Positions 36,608-46,202 of a DNA stretch of 64,000 bases are shown here, one piece after another. A program made the position numbers and the translations under genes. Under the pieces are notes generated by a model. It did no database searches. It worked only from the letters and a program-made list of their open reading frames with translations, and had not been told where the DNA came from. Location: positions 124,001 to 188,000 of the forward strand of contig CAMDFR010000001.1 in assembly GCA_945897725.1 (NCBI GenBank), given 5' to 3'. This DNA is from Chitinophaga pinensis (lineage in GTDB: Bacteria; Bacteroidota; Bacteroidia; Chitinophagales; CAMDFR01). The stretch's first letter is position 1; every line of letters begins with the position of its first letter.

Positions 36608-36707
36608 TTATAGCATTTGAAAAAAAAGAGTAAAAAAACATAAAATTGAGTCGGAATAGTTGTAATGTGCGAATAATATACAAACTTTGTGTAAAAATAG
36701 AGCTTAC

Positions 36708-38126
36708 ATGATAAAGCAACTTTCTATTCTGGCATTTATCTTTTTGTTTTTACAAGTGAAGAGTCAAGAAAAATGGTCATTAGAGCGATGCATTGAATAC
36801 GCTTTCAAAAACAATGTCAGCATACGGCAGAGTGAGATTGCCAAAAAAGTGAATGAAAATAATTTTTTGCAGTCGAAGATGAATTTCACACCCACTTTGT
36901 CTGCGGATGGTTCCTATAATCTGAACTTTGGGAATTCGGTGAATCCAACTACCTATGATTTTGTGCAGAAGACCACCAATTCGAATAGTTTTTCTGTGAA
37001 TGGCAATTTGCCTTTGTTTACAGGACTGCAGCAGATCAATAACATGAAAAAGAGTGGCTTAGATTTGGAGGCGAGCAAACAGGATTTGGAAAATGCCAAA
37101 AACAATATGGTCCTTTCCATTGCTCAACTTTATCTTCAAATATTACAGAATATGGATTTGGTGCAAGTGGCGATAGATCAAAAAAAAATGTCGGAGCAAC
37201 AACTACAAAAGACCATAGCATTAATCTCTGCGGGTGCTCAACCAGAAGGCAATCGTTTGCAATCTGATGCACAATTAGCTACGGATGATTTAAAAATTGT
37301 AAATGCACAAAATGCTTTAGACTTAAGCAAGCTATCCTTAAAACTATTATTGCAATTAGATCCTGAAGTGAGTTTTGATGTAGTGATTCCAGTGATTAAC
37401 CAAGAATTGATGTGGGACGAAAGCGTTTCGGCAGCTCGCATATATGGATATGCCGTAACGAACCAACCATCCATCAAAAGTGCTGAATACCGACTAAAAA
37501 GTGCAGGAAGAAGTTTAGCCATTAGCAAGGGGGCATTTTCACCGACTCTAAGCTTATACGGAAGTTTGCGTTCAAATTATTTTAGTGAGAGTCAAACCGT
37601 AAAAACCTTAGAAACCTATACCCTACAACCGATTGGCTTTGTACCAAGCAGCTTGGAACCAGTGTATACGATCCTTTCAGACAGGGAGATTACAAAAACG
37701 CCCTACGGCGCACAGTTGAAAAACAATTTTTCGCAAGTGGTAGGTGTGTCATTAAATCTTCCGATTTTTAGCAAGTGGAATCGAATCACCAATTTAAGTA
37801 ATGCTAAACTTGATTTGATAAATAATAACCTGACCTTAGAAGCTGCTAAAAACAAGCTAAAAGAAGATGTGTATAGAGCTTATTTTAATGCTATTTCGGC
37901 AAAAAAAACCTACGAAGCCAACCTTAAAAACACGGAGTCATTACAGAAGAGTTATGATTTTGCAAAAGAGCGATTTGGTGTAGGATCCTTGGCGCAAATA
38001 GAATTGAACATTATTCAAAACAATTTATCCTTTGCACAATCAGAACTAACAAGAAACAAATTCGATTATTTATTCAAAATCAAAATTTTAGACTTTTATC
38101 AAGGTAAAACCTTGAGTTTAAATTAA
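36708..38126 (+). CDS. TolC-family outer membrane protein (second copy)
   Basis: A 472-residue protein with a signal peptide (MIKQLSILAFIFLFLQVKSQ) and an N-terminal WSLERCIEYAFKNNVSIRQ typical of Bacteroidota OEP proteins, then two helical-hairpin repeats. It shares little sequence with the TolC at 7921. The track start (36687) is a TTG; ATG 36708 gives the signal peptide. It starts 133 nt from the divergent ligA and is followed after 29 nt by an MFP gene. Confidence 0.9.
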   Translation: MIKQLSILAFIFLFLQVKSQEKWSLERCIEYAFKNNVSIRQSEIAKKVNENNFLQSKMNFTPTLSADGSYNLNFGNSVNPTTYDFVQKTTNSNSFSVNGNLPLFTGLQQINNMKKSGLDLEASKQDLENAKNNMVLSIAQLYLQILQNMDLVQVAIDQKKMSEQQLQKTIALISAGAQPEGNRLQSDAQLATDDLKIVNAQNALDLSKLSLKLLLQLDPEVSFDVVIPVINQELMWDESVSAARIYGYAVTNQPSIKSAEYRLKSAGRSLAISKGAFSPTLSLYGSLRSNYFSESQTVKTLETYTLQPIGFVPSSLEPVYTILSDREITKTPYGAQLKNNFSQVVGVSLNLPIFSKWNRITNLSNAKLDLINNNLTLEAAKNKLKEDVYRAYFNAISAKKTYEANLKNTESLQKSYDFAKERFGVGSLAQIELNIIQNNLSFAQSELTRNKFDYLFKIKILDFYQGKTLSLN

Positions 38127-38155
38127 TCATCTCTTATTCATCTTTCCATCAAATC

Positions 38156-39487
38156 ATGAAAACAAACAAAATAATATTTATACTACTTGGTGTTTTTGCA
38201 GCCGTTTTGCTTCTTGTTTTTATCGGTAAAAAAGCAGGCTTTATCAAGTCGAATACAGGGACAGAAGTTGCGATGCAACAAGTAATGAAAAAAGATATCA
38301 CAGAGTCTGTTCCAGCAAATGGAAAACTATATTCACAAACAGAGGTAAAGATTAGTCCCGAAGTTTCTGGCGAAATCATTGAGATATATGTGAAAGAAGG
38401 ACAAGCCGTAAAGAAAGGACAATTGTTATTGAAGATTAACCCTAACATTTACAATTCTGAATTGATAAAATCAGAGGCCTATGTGAATCAAATGAAAGCA
38501 AATGAAAGTAGTTCAAAAGCAAACCTAGCGCAGGTGGAAGCAGCATTCGATCTTGCCAAACAAAGCTATGAAAGAAATAAAAACTTACATACGCAAAAGG
38601 TGATTTCTGATTCAGAATTTGAACAGGCCTTCTCACAATTCAAAACAGCAAGTGCCAATTATGATGCAGCGATGAAGAATTTAGAAGCAGGTGGCTATAG
38701 TGTTAAAAGTGCGATGGCCTCTTTGATACAGACAAAATTAAATCTTGATAAAACAACGATTTATGCACCAATCGACGGTATCGTTTCTAAGTTGAATGTA
38801 GAAAAAGGAGAGAGAGTGTTGGGTACCACACAGATGGCTGGAACTGAATTATTGAGAATCTCGGATTTATACAATATGGAAGCAAGGGTGGATATTAATG
38901 AGAATGATATTTTAAGAATGAAAATTGGAGACACCGCAGAGATAGAGATTGATGCCTACTTGAATAGGAAATTTAAAGGAGTAGTGACTGAAATTGCTTA
39001 TGCCTCTAAAAGCGACTTTTCTATTACTACTGATCAAGTGACAAATTTTACCGTAAAAATTAAAATGATTGCTGACTCTTATGCTGATTTAGTGGCACCT
39101 GAAAATGGACATCCATTTCCTTTTAGACCTGGAATGTCTGCTACTGCTAGCATCCTGACAAATAGAAAGCAGAATGTATTTTCTGTGCCTATTCAGAGTG
39201 TAACGACACGTGATCTCAAAGCAGAATCGAGCGACAAAGGTGATGACAAAGAATCGACTAAGAAAAAATCGATAGAAGAGATTGTGTTTGTTGTTGAGAA
39301 TGGTAAAGCAAAAGCAGTAAAAGTGAAAACAGGCATTCAAGATGATACCAATATTGAAATTGTTTCTGGTTTAACAGGAAACGAAAAAATTATTACTGCA
39401 CCCTATAAAGCGATTTCAAAAATATTGAAGGATGGAGATATGGTTGTGGTAAAGACTGAGGAAGAACTTTACAAAACGACCAAATAG
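38156..39487 (+). CDS. periplasmic adaptor (MacA/HlyD-like membrane fusion protein)
   Basis: A 443-residue membrane fusion protein. It has an N-terminal anchor (IIFILLGVFAAVLLLVFIG), lipoyl halves (VSGEIIEIYVKEGQAVKKGQ and TIYAPIDGIVSKLNVEKGE), a coiled-coil hairpin, a beta-barrel and a membrane-proximal domain ending VSGLTGNEKIITAPYKAI. It resembles MacA-type adaptors that work with ABC exporters. No MacB ATPase/permease follows: the next gene converges and a terminator intervenes, so the inner-membrane partner must be encoded elsewhere. Confidence 0.9.
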   Translation: MKTNKIIFILLGVFAAVLLLVFIGKKAGFIKSNTGTEVAMQQVMKKDITESVPANGKLYSQTEVKISPEVSGEIIEIYVKEGQAVKKGQLLLKINPNIYNSELIKSEAYVNQMKANESSSKANLAQVEAAFDLAKQSYERNKNLHTQKVISDSEFEQAFSQFKTASANYDAAMKNLEAGGYSVKSAMASLIQTKLNLDKTTIYAPIDGIVSKLNVEKGERVLGTTQMAGTELLRISDLYNMEARVDINENDILRMKIGDTAEIEIDAYLNRKFKGVVTEIAYASKSDFSITTDQVTNFTVKIKMIADSYADLVAPENGHPFPFRPGMSATASILTNRKQNVFSVPIQSVTTRDLKAESSDKGDDKESTKKKSIEEIVFVVENGKAKAVKVKTGIQDDTNIEIVSGLTGNEKIITAPYKAISKILKDGDMVVVKTEEELYKTTK

Positions 39488-39524
39488 CGATTTCTCGACC
39501 TCGAATTCAAAGCATTAAAATAAA

Positions 39525-39551
39525 AAAAGAGCAGATAATATCTGCTCTTTT
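39525..39551. terminator. bidirectional Rho-independent terminator
   Basis: AAAAGAGCAGA / TCTGCTCTTTT with a TAATA loop lies between the convergent MFP gene and the iscA-like gene, with A and T runs suited to both strands. Confidence 0.85.
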
Positions 39552-39573
39552 CGTTTTATAAGAAGTTGTTGTT

Positions 39574-39915
39574 TTATCCGAAGGAAGTACCGCAACCACA
39601 GGTCTTGGAAGCATTTGGATTATTATATACAAACCCCCGATTATTTAAGCCTGTTTGATAATCTATCTCGATTCCGTTTAGGTATAAATGATGTGCAATA
39701 TTCATGATTACTTTGATGCCTTCGATTTCATACTCATCGTCCCCTTCTTGTTTACTATCAAAATCGAGGATATAGCTAAAACCTGCACAACCACCACCTT
39801 TCACACCGATTCGAAGAAATTGATCGGAAGTCATATTGCTAGCATGAATCAGTCTTTTTATCTCCTGAATGGCGCCTTCTGTAAGTGTAATTGGATTGCT
39901 TGTAAGTGTTTGCAT
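39574..39915 (-). CDS. IscA/HesB-type iron-sulfur carrier (second copy)
   Basis: A 113-residue A-type Fe-S carrier with cysteines in VKGGGCAGFSYILDF and KTCGCGTSF. It is a diverged paralogue of 30891-31217: one ends CACGESFSV, the other CGCGTSFG. A -7 element TAGTTTTG lies at 39957-39950 on the minus strand, identical to that of the other copy. It is a single-gene unit. Confidence 0.92.
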   Translation of the reverse strand: MQTLTSNPITLTEGAIQEIKRLIHASNMTSDQFLRIGVKGGGCAGFSYILDFDSKQEGDDEYEIEGIKVIMNIAHHLYLNGIEIDYQTGLNNRGFVYNNPNASKTCGCGTSFG

Positions 39916-40103
39916 CTTTATTTTATAATGTAATCGTGCTTTGTAAACACAAAACTAGCTCATTGGGTTCATTTATTTTGAAAATTTACATAAAAAAACA
40001 AGATAGAGATGCACATTTTAGTACCTTTATCGTTGATTAGAAGGTAGCATATCTTATGCATATTGAAAGAGATTTCTAGCTTCAATTTTAAATTTAGCAC
40101 ATT

Positions 40104-40631
40104 ATGGAAACCACCCTTTTAGAAATTGCCAAATACACCGTTCCATCTGTGATTTCTTTGGCAGCGGCATTGCTTATGGTTCGATTGTTTTTGAAGAAAG
40201 AAGAAGATTATAAAAAGTTTGAAATCACCATCAAGAATAAAAACACCACCTTACCGCTCCGTTTGCAATCGTATGAACGACTGACATTACTCATCGAACG
40301 CATGGAGCCGAACAATTTACTGACTAGAATTTTACCGTCAGATATCTCTGCCAAAGACTATCAGCTGATGCTGATTTCAACCATCAAATCTGAATTTGAC
40401 CACAACCTATCTCAGCAAATTTATGTTTCTGCTAATTTATGGAGTGCTATTGTAGCCGTAAGAAATGACATGTTGAAAAACATCCACATCGTGGCTGCAA
40501 GTATTCCAACAGACGCAAGCGCTTCTCAATTGTGCAAAGCCATTTTGAATCAATATTATGAAATGGAAAATCCTGCCCCACATCTTGCGGCACAAGAACT
40601 TTTGAGAGAAGAAGTAAAATCACTATTTTAA
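40104..40631 (+). CDS. DUF7935-like membrane-anchored protein
   Basis: A 175-residue protein with one N-terminal helix (about 12-29, VPSVISLAAALLMVRLFL) and a soluble part containing LPLRLQSYERLTLLIERMEP, a stretch I recall from a conserved Bacteroidota family named DUF7935. Function unknown. It precedes the mutase gene by 11 nt, an arrangement seen in other Bacteroidota, so it may be co-transcribed with it. Confidence 0.75.
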   Translation: METTLLEIAKYTVPSVISLAAALLMVRLFLKKEEDYKKFEITIKNKNTTLPLRLQSYERLTLLIERMEPNNLLTRILPSDISAKDYQLMLISTIKSEFDHNLSQQIYVSANLWSAIVAVRNDMLKNIHIVAASIPTDASASQLCKAILNQYYEMENPAPHLAAQELLREEVKSLF

Positions 40632-40642
40632 ATCTATTGTAG

Positions 40643-42190
40643 ATGAGCAAACACATCACCGATTCTGGAATTATATTAAATGCAAATTATAGCCAGCCTG
40701 ATCATGCTATAGAACAACCAGGTGCATTCCCCTTCACGAGAGGTATTCATGCCAGTATGTATCGCGATAAGTTGTGGACCATGCGACAATACGCAGGTTT
40801 TTCGACGGCAGAAGAATCAAACAAAAGATACAAGTATCTTTTACAAAATGGGGTAATGGGCTTAAGTGTTGCCTTTGATTTACCTACTCAAATCGGTTAT
40901 GATTCTGATCATGAATTAGCAGAAGGCGAAGTAGGAAAAGTAGGTGTAGCCATTGATTCGATAGAAGACATGTCCATACTTTTTGATGGCATTAAGCTTG
41001 AAGAAATTTCAACCTCCATGACCATTAATGCAACCGGGTATATATTATTATCGCTCTATATCGCTCTTGCAAAAAAACAAGGTGCCGACATTAAAAAAAT
41101 TTCAGGTACCATTCAGAATGATATTTTAAAAGAATACGCTGCGCGAGGAACCTATATCTATCCACCCAAGCCTTCAATGAAAATCATTACTGATATTTTT
41201 GAATATTGTAGCAATGAGGTACCCAAGTGGAATACCATTTCAATTTCCGGTTACCATATTAGAGAGGCTGGATCTACAGCTGTTCAGGAGTTGGCTTTCA
41301 CTTTAGCAAATGGTAAAGCTTATGTAGAAGCCGCTCAGAAAAAAGGCATGGACATCAATGTATTTGGCAAAAGGCTTTCTTTCTTTTTTAATGCACACAA
41401 TAATTTTTTAGAAGAAATTGCAAAATTTAGAGCTGCAAGAAGGATGTGGGCAAAAATCATGAAAGAATTAGGAGCGACCGATGAAAGGGCCATGCAACTT
41501 CGTTTTCACACACAAACAGGTGGTGCCACATTAACTGCTCAACAACCTAAAAACAATATTTCTCGTGTTACCTTGCAAGCCATGGCAGCGGTATTGGGCG
41601 GCACACAATCCTTACACACCAATGGCTACGACGAAGCTCTGTCGCTTCCTACGGAAGAAGCAGCTCGAATCGCCTTACGAACACAACAAATTATTGGCTA
41701 CGAAAGTGGCGTCTCTTCTGTGGTTGATCCATTTGGGGGATCCTATTTTATGGAAGCACTCACAGATGAAATTGAACACAAAGCGAATGATTTAATATTG
41801 AAAATAGATAAAATGGGCGGTGCGGTAAATGCTGTTGAAAAAGGGTTTATTCAAGAAGAGATCGCCAGAAGCAGCTATCAATATCAAAAAGATATAGAGA
41901 GCAAAGAAAAAATTATTGTAGGAGTGAATGACTACTTGATAGAAGGAGAAAAAACAGAACCCGTATTTAAAATAGATGAAAGCATTCGACTTGTTCAAGC
42001 AGAGAAACTAAAAAAACTGAGAGCAGAAAGAGACAATGATGCAACTCGACAAAACATCATCGACATTCAGACCAGCGCTAAGGAAGATAGAAATATCATG
42101 CCTTATGTAATCAAAGCTGTTGAATCAAAAGCAACTTTGGGCGAAATTGCCGACTCACTGCGCGAAATATATGGTGAACATAATGGTTAA
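40643..42190 (+). CDS. methylmalonyl-CoA mutase large (catalytic) subunit without B12 domain
   Basis: A 515-residue acyl-CoA mutase TIM-barrel subunit: [33 protein letters not shown] with the Tyr typical of methylmalonyl- rather than isobutyryl-CoA mutases, and [20 protein letters not shown]. The cobalamin-binding DxHxxG domain found at the C-terminus of one-chain mutases is absent; the protein ends shortly after a helical linker. A separate small subunit is therefore needed, and none lies in the window. With the epimerase at 31359 it suggests propionate or succinate interconversion. The stop overlaps the next gene's ATG by 8 nt. Confidence 0.88.
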   Translation: MSKHITDSGIILNANYSQPDHAIEQPGAFPFTRGIHASMYRDKLWTMRQYAGFSTAEESNKRYKYLLQNGVMGLSVAFDLPTQIGYDSDHELAEGEVGKVGVAIDSIEDMSILFDGIKLEEISTSMTINATGYILLSLYIALAKKQGADIKKISGTIQNDILKEYAARGTYIYPPKPSMKIITDIFEYCSNEVPKWNTISISGYHIREAGSTAVQELAFTLANGKAYVEAAQKKGMDINVFGKRLSFFFNAHNNFLEEIAKFRAARRMWAKIMKELGATDERAMQLRFHTQTGGATLTAQQPKNNISRVTLQAMAAVLGGTQSLHTNGYDEALSLPTEEAARIALRTQQIIGYESGVSSVVDPFGGSYFMEALTDEIEHKANDLILKIDKMGGAVNAVEKGFIQEEIARSSYQYQKDIESKEKIIVGVNDYLIEGEKTEPVFKIDESIRLVQAEKLKKLRAERDNDATRQNIIDIQTSAKEDRNIMPYVIKAVESKATLGEIADSLREIYGEHNG

Positions 42191-42932
42191 AATTAAAAAC
42201 TACGTATTTGTTGCAATCCTTTTTCTGCTGGGTTCCTGTGCACCTAAATATTTTTACCATACCACGCACCTTAGTGGTGAAATAAAGATTAACAAGGACT
42301 ATGCTTCCGATGCTCAAATTGACTCATTGATATATCCCTATAAAGCACAACTCGATTCTACCATGAATGCTGTATTGGCTATTTGCGACACAGAACTAAC
42401 AAAGAATAGACCTTCTTCTAGTTTAGGTAATTTTTTTAGTGATGCCATCAAATACGAAACTGAAAAAAGAACGGGAGCAGCGGTGGATCTGGTCATTATT
42501 AATTACGGTGGCATTCGACTAAACATGATTCCAGCAGGCAATATTACTTTAGGTAAGGTATACGAACTAATGCCATTCGATAATCAATTGGTGGTTTTAA
42601 AAATCCATGGAGATACCTTAGCGACGATTCTGGATTATATTGCTTCGCAAGGAGGATGGCCAGTGAGTGGAGTCAATTTTACTATCAAAAAAAATAATGC
42701 GGTCAATATTTTTATTGGTGATAAGGCATTTGATATCACTCAAACATATACCCTTGCTGTGTCAGATTATATCGCAAATGGTGGTGACAACTTAAGTATG
42801 CTGAAAAATATCCCACAACAAAAAATCAATTATCTGGTAAGAGATGCTTTAATAGATTATTTAAAAGACTTGACTAAAGCAGGGAAAAAAATTGTTTCAA
42901 ATAATACACAAAGAATTAAAAATGTGGAATAG
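42183..42932 (+). CDS. lipoprotein with 5'-nucleotidase C-terminal domain
   Basis: A 249-residue lipoprotein: signal with lipobox LLGSC (Cys about residue 17), then a 5_nucleotid_C domain: [45 protein letters not shown] and [11 protein letters not shown]. In UshA-type enzymes this domain binds the nucleoside base and closes over the metal site. Here it is separate from the metallophosphatase domain, which the next gene encodes. ATG 42183 overlaps the mutase stop; 42171 is an alternative. Confidence 0.85.
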   Translation: MVKIKNYVFVAILFLLGSCAPKYFYHTTHLSGEIKINKDYASDAQIDSLIYPYKAQLDSTMNAVLAICDTELTKNRPSSSLGNFFSDAIKYETEKRTGAAVDLVIINYGGIRLNMIPAGNITLGKVYELMPFDNQLVVLKIHGDTLATILDYIASQGGWPVSGVNFTIKKNNAVNIFIGDKAFDITQTYTLAVSDYIANGGDNLSMLKNIPQQKINYLVRDALIDYLKDLTKAGKKIVSNNTQRIKNVE

Positions 42933-43848
42933 AAAATCATTTATCAGAACAAGTGCTGCTGCTGCAGCTCTGATTGCCGCTGGACAATTCCCCGTATCTG
43001 CCATGGCCGCAAATGAGAATGAAACAACCTTAACCATCCTGCACACCAATGATGTGCACAGCAGAATAGAGCCGTTTCCAATGGATGGTGGCAAGAATCA
43101 AGGCATGGGCGGCGCAGCACCAAGAGCATCTTTGATAAAGAGTATTAGAGCAGAAAATAACAATGTTTTATTATTAGATGCTGGCGATATTTGGCAAGGC
43201 ACTCCTTATTTCAATTTTTTTAATGGTGCCGTGGAATACAAAGTGATGAATGAAATGGGCTATGATGCGTCCACCTTAGGGAATCATGATTTTGATATTG
43301 GATTAGAAGGATTAAAAAGACATTTGCCTTCGGCAAAATTTTCAATGCTCAACGCTAATTACGACTTTGAAAATACCATACTCCATGGTATGATAGAACC
43401 TTACAAAGTGTTTGATAAAAATGGTGTGAAGGTGGGTGTTTTTGGGATAGGCATAGAGCTCGAAGGTCTTGTTCCTTCTCAAATGTATGGGGATGTCAAA
43501 TATAATGACCCCATAAAAACGGCCAATACTATTGCAGAAAAATTAAAAAATGAAATGGCTTGTAATTTCGTGATTTGCTTATCTCATTTGGGCTATAAAT
43601 ATGAGAATAAAAAAGTAAGTGATGAAATTTTGTGTGCCTCTACAAAAAACATTGATTTAATTCTTGGTGGACATACTCATACTTTCTTCGAAAAACCATT
43701 AGCATATAAAAACCTAGATGGACGCGAAGTATTGCTCAATCAAGTAGGTTGGGCAGGATTAATGCTTGGAAGACTGGATTTTCATTTCAAAAAGATGAGT
43801 GAAAAAAAATATATGAAATATTCTAACACTTTTATTACAAAGTCCTAA
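42922..43848 (+). CDS. periplasmic metallophosphatase, 5'-nucleotidase N-terminal half
   Basis: A 308-residue protein with a signal sequence ([20 protein letters not shown], weakly Tat-like with a single RK) and a complete calcineurin-like metal site: ILHTNDVHSRIEPF, LLDAGDIWQGTPYF, TLGNHDFD and LILGGHTHTFF. This is the catalytic half of a UshA-like 5'-nucleotidase. Its start overlaps the upstream C-domain gene by 11 nt, so the two are translationally coupled and probably act as a heteromer. ATG 42922 is chosen over the track start 42892. Confidence 0.88.
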   Translation: MWNRKSFIRTSAAAAALIAAGQFPVSAMAANENETTLTILHTNDVHSRIEPFPMDGGKNQGMGGAAPRASLIKSIRAENNNVLLLDAGDIWQGTPYFNFFNGAVEYKVMNEMGYDASTLGNHDFDIGLEGLKRHLPSAKFSMLNANYDFENTILHGMIEPYKVFDKNGVKVGVFGIGIELEGLVPSQMYGDVKYNDPIKTANTIAEKLKNEMACNFVICLSHLGYKYENKKVSDEILCASTKNIDLILGGHTHTFFEKPLAYKNLDGREVLLNQVGWAGLMLGRLDFHFKKMSEKKYMKYSNTFITKS

Positions 43849-43919
43849 TTAATATTCTTATATTCGTGCATAGGTACGGTAAAAACCTTTTTAGACGTTA
43901 GTTTTCAACGGTTAAAATT

Positions 43920-43953
43920 TTTTTCCACAAAGTCAAGTGGAAAAAGTTTTTTT
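43920..43953 (+). terminator. hairpin with T-run upstream of dnaA; possible DnaA-box pair
   Basis: TTTTTCCAC / GTGGAAAAA, 9-bp arms with an 8-nt loop (AAAGTCAA), is followed by eight Ts, as in a terminator for the upstream metallophosphatase gene. TTTTCCACA also differs by one base from the DnaA box TTATCCACA, so a dnaA autoregulatory role is possible. Both readings are inference. Confidence 0.6.
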
Positions 43954-44022
43954 TATTAGAATTTTTTTTACATTTTCGCACCCCCAAGAAATTAAGAACA
44001 ACAAGATAACCCAATTATTAAT

Positions 44023-45456
44023 ATGAAACATACATTCGAATCTGTTTGGAACAATTCACTTAAAATTATAAAGGATAATATCAGTCTTCAAAGTTTCAAA
44101 ACTTGGTTCGAACCCATCAAACCCGTAGAATTAAAAGATAATGTTCTAACAATTCAAGTACCAAGTCAGTTTTTTTATGAATGGTTAGAAGAACATTATG
44201 TTTCTCTGCTCAGAAAAACGATTAAAAGAGAGTTGGGTAGTGATGCGCGTTTAGAATATAGAATTGTGGTAGAGAACAGCTCTAATGGCAATGCTCCTTC
44301 TACCGTGAACATTCCAAACTACAATACAGGCAACAATAAGAATCCTGAAGCAAGTATGCCTTTAAACTTGAATAAGAATATAAAAAATCCTTTTATCATT
44401 CCAGGTTTAAAGAAAGTGAATATCGACTCTCAACTTAATCCAATCTACAACTTCGATTCTTTTGTGGAAGGCGATTGCAATCGATTAGGAAGAAGTGCTG
44501 GTTTTGCGGTATCTCAAAAACCAGGTGGCACTGCTTTTAATCCGTTGGTAGTATATGGCGGTGTTGGCTTAGGTAAAACACACTTAGCACAAGCGATTGG
44601 CAATGAAGTGAAAAATAAATTTCCCAACAAAACAGTACTTTATGTTTCTTCTGAGAAATTTACCAATCAATTTATAGATTCATTGAAAAACAATGCAGTC
44701 AATGATTTCATACATTTCTATCAATTGGTTGATGTATTGATTGTTGATGATATTCAATTCTTCGCTAATAAAGATAGAACACAAGATATATTCTTCCATA
44801 TTTTCAATCACCTACATCAGAACGGTAAACAGTTAATTTTAACGTCAGATAGACCTCCTCGTGATTTAGAAGGAATGGAAGAAAGACTATTGTCTCGTTT
44901 TAAATGGGGCTTGAGTGCTGACTTACAGGTTCCTGATTTCGAAACAAGAATCGCAATTCTTGAGAAGAAAATGTATGCTGATGGTATTGAGTTGCCGAGA
45001 GATGTCGTGGAGTTTGTAGCCTACAACATCAATACAAATATTCGTGAACTAGAAGGTGCTTTGATTTCCCTATTGGCGCAAGCGTCATTGAATAAAAAAG
45101 AAATCGATATCGATCTTGCAAAAAAGATTATCAAGAATTTTGTAAAATCTATATCTAGAGAAGTGTCTATCGATTATATCCAGAAAGTAGTATGCGAATA
45201 TTTCAGTATTCAAAATGACAAATTAAAAGAAAAAACTAGAAAACGTTCTGTGGTTCAAGCGAGACAGTTATCTATGTTTCTTGCCAAAATGTACACCAAG
45301 AATTCACTCAAAGTAATTGGAAAATATTTTGGTGGTCGTGATCACTCTACGGTTATTCATTCCTGCCAGGCCGTTCAAAACCTTATGGATACTGATGATA
45401 TATTCAAAGACAATGTATCTGATATCCAGAAGAAAATTCAAATGAGCATCGGATAA
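44023..45456 (+). CDS. dnaA: chromosomal replication initiator DnaA
   Basis: A 477-residue initiator. Domain I (VWNNSLKIIKDNISLQSFKT) is followed by a Ser/Asn-rich linker. The AAA+ domain III has Walker A GGVGLGKTHLAQ (about residue 185) and Walker B VLIVDDIQFF. The DNA-binding domain IV ends with the signature GRDHSTVIHSC. The upstream region carries a near -7 element (TACATTTTCG). Gene neighbours (mutase/nucleotidase and tRNAs) are not the dnaN-recF type, so a nearby oriC cannot be assumed. Confidence 0.97.
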   Translation: MKHTFESVWNNSLKIIKDNISLQSFKTWFEPIKPVELKDNVLTIQVPSQFFYEWLEEHYVSLLRKTIKRELGSDARLEYRIVVENSSNGNAPSTVNIPNYNTGNNKNPEASMPLNLNKNIKNPFIIPGLKKVNIDSQLNPIYNFDSFVEGDCNRLGRSAGFAVSQKPGGTAFNPLVVYGGVGLGKTHLAQAIGNEVKNKFPNKTVLYVSSEKFTNQFIDSLKNNAVNDFIHFYQLVDVLIVDDIQFFANKDRTQDIFFHIFNHLHQNGKQLILTSDRPPRDLEGMEERLLSRFKWGLSADLQVPDFETRIAILEKKMYADGIELPRDVVEFVAYNINTNIRELEGALISLLAQASLNKKEIDIDLAKKIIKNFVKSISREVSIDYIQKVVCEYFSIQNDKLKEKTRKRSVVQARQLSMFLAKMYTKNSLKVIGKYFGGRDHSTVIHSCQAVQNLMDTDDIFKDNVSDIQKKIQMSIG

Positions 45457-45475
45457 TTTTAATTTAAAATAAAAG

Positions 45476-45506
45476 TTTGAATGCAGGTATAATTTGATTA
45501 CTTTTG
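45476..45506 (+). promoter_or_regulatory. promoter of the tRNA-Ser/tRNA-Pro unit
   Basis: TTTG (45476-45479), exactly 19 nt, TACTTTTG (45499-45506): one of the best Bacteroidota promoter matches in the window. The expected transcription start is about 5 nt before the mature tRNA-Ser 5' end. Confidence 0.8.
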
Positions 45507-45517
45507 CATTCCTTTTT

Positions 45518-45604
<87 letters not shown>

Positions 45605-45646
45605 CAAGTTTGGTGATTGATTGAAAGAATGAACACGATATAAAAT

Positions 45647-45721
45647 CGGGGTGTAGCGCAGCTGGTTTAGCGTACCTGGTTTGGGACCAGGTGGTCGCAG
45701 GTTCGAATCCTGCTACCCCGA
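45647..45721 (+). tRNA. tRNA-Pro (UGG anticodon)
   Basis: A 75-nt tRNA. Acceptor CGGGGTG pairs with TACCCCG (one G-T), discriminator A. The anticodon stem CCTGG/CCAGG has loop TTTGGGA, anticodon TGG. T loop GGTTCGAATCC. CCA not encoded. It lies 42 nt after tRNA-Ser, with no second promoter visible. Confidence 0.95.
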
Positions 45722-45729
45722 CACATATA

Positions 45730-45759
45730 AAAAAGCCTTAGCAATTGCTAAGGCTTTTT
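45730..45759. terminator. perfect-palindrome terminator after the tRNA pair
   Basis: AAAAAGCCTTAGCAATTG and its complement form a perfect 30-bp palindrome ending in a T-run, placed between tRNA-Pro and the convergent hypothetical gene. It should work in both directions. Confidence 0.85.
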
Positions 45760-45784
45760 AGTTTTAAGATCTTTTCTATTTCTA

Positions 45785-46156
45785 TTACAATATTCCTAAA
45801 GCATCGAAATAAGCAATAATTTTTCGCTTGAGCAAACCTTCTTGTTCACGTAACTTTCCTTTGGGAATATTTTCAAGGGTATCATAGTGTGGCCAACCAT
45901 CTTTATCGAAGCCGGCAAACTTAAAATATCCCTCGTCCTCGAAGAGTGCGCAAATAGCAATGTGCATTAGGTCTTGTTTCTCTTCTTTTGTAAAAACCTC
46001 TCTCACCACTCCCAATTCATTAATTCCAATGATCATGAGCACCGCATTAATGTCGGGGCGTTTGCCAAAATTTGTATTTACATATTGACGAACTTTCAAC
46101 CATTTCATCATAGCATCCTTTTCTTCTTCGGTTTTATTTTCGTTTAATAAAGGCAT
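45785..46156 (-). CDS. conserved hypothetical protein
   Basis: A 123-residue soluble protein with KVRQYVNTNFGKRPDINAVL, then LMIIGINELG and a Trp/Tyr/His-containing segment (FAGFDKDGWPHYDT). The sequence looks like a well-folded small globular protein, and I believe homologues are widespread in Bacteroidota, but no function is known to me. It lies 46 nt downstream of the DUF3127 gene on the same strand, so the two are probably co-transcribed. Confidence 0.75.
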   Translation of the reverse strand: MPLLNENKTEEEKDAMMKWLKVRQYVNTNFGKRPDINAVLMIIGINELGVVREVFTKEEKQDLMHIAICALFEDEGYFKFAGFDKDGWPHYDTLENIPKGKLREQEGLLKRKIIAYFDALGIL

Positions 46157-46202
46157 GACTATAAATTATGTTCGTAACAACTATGAAAAAGAGTGTGGTT
46201 TA

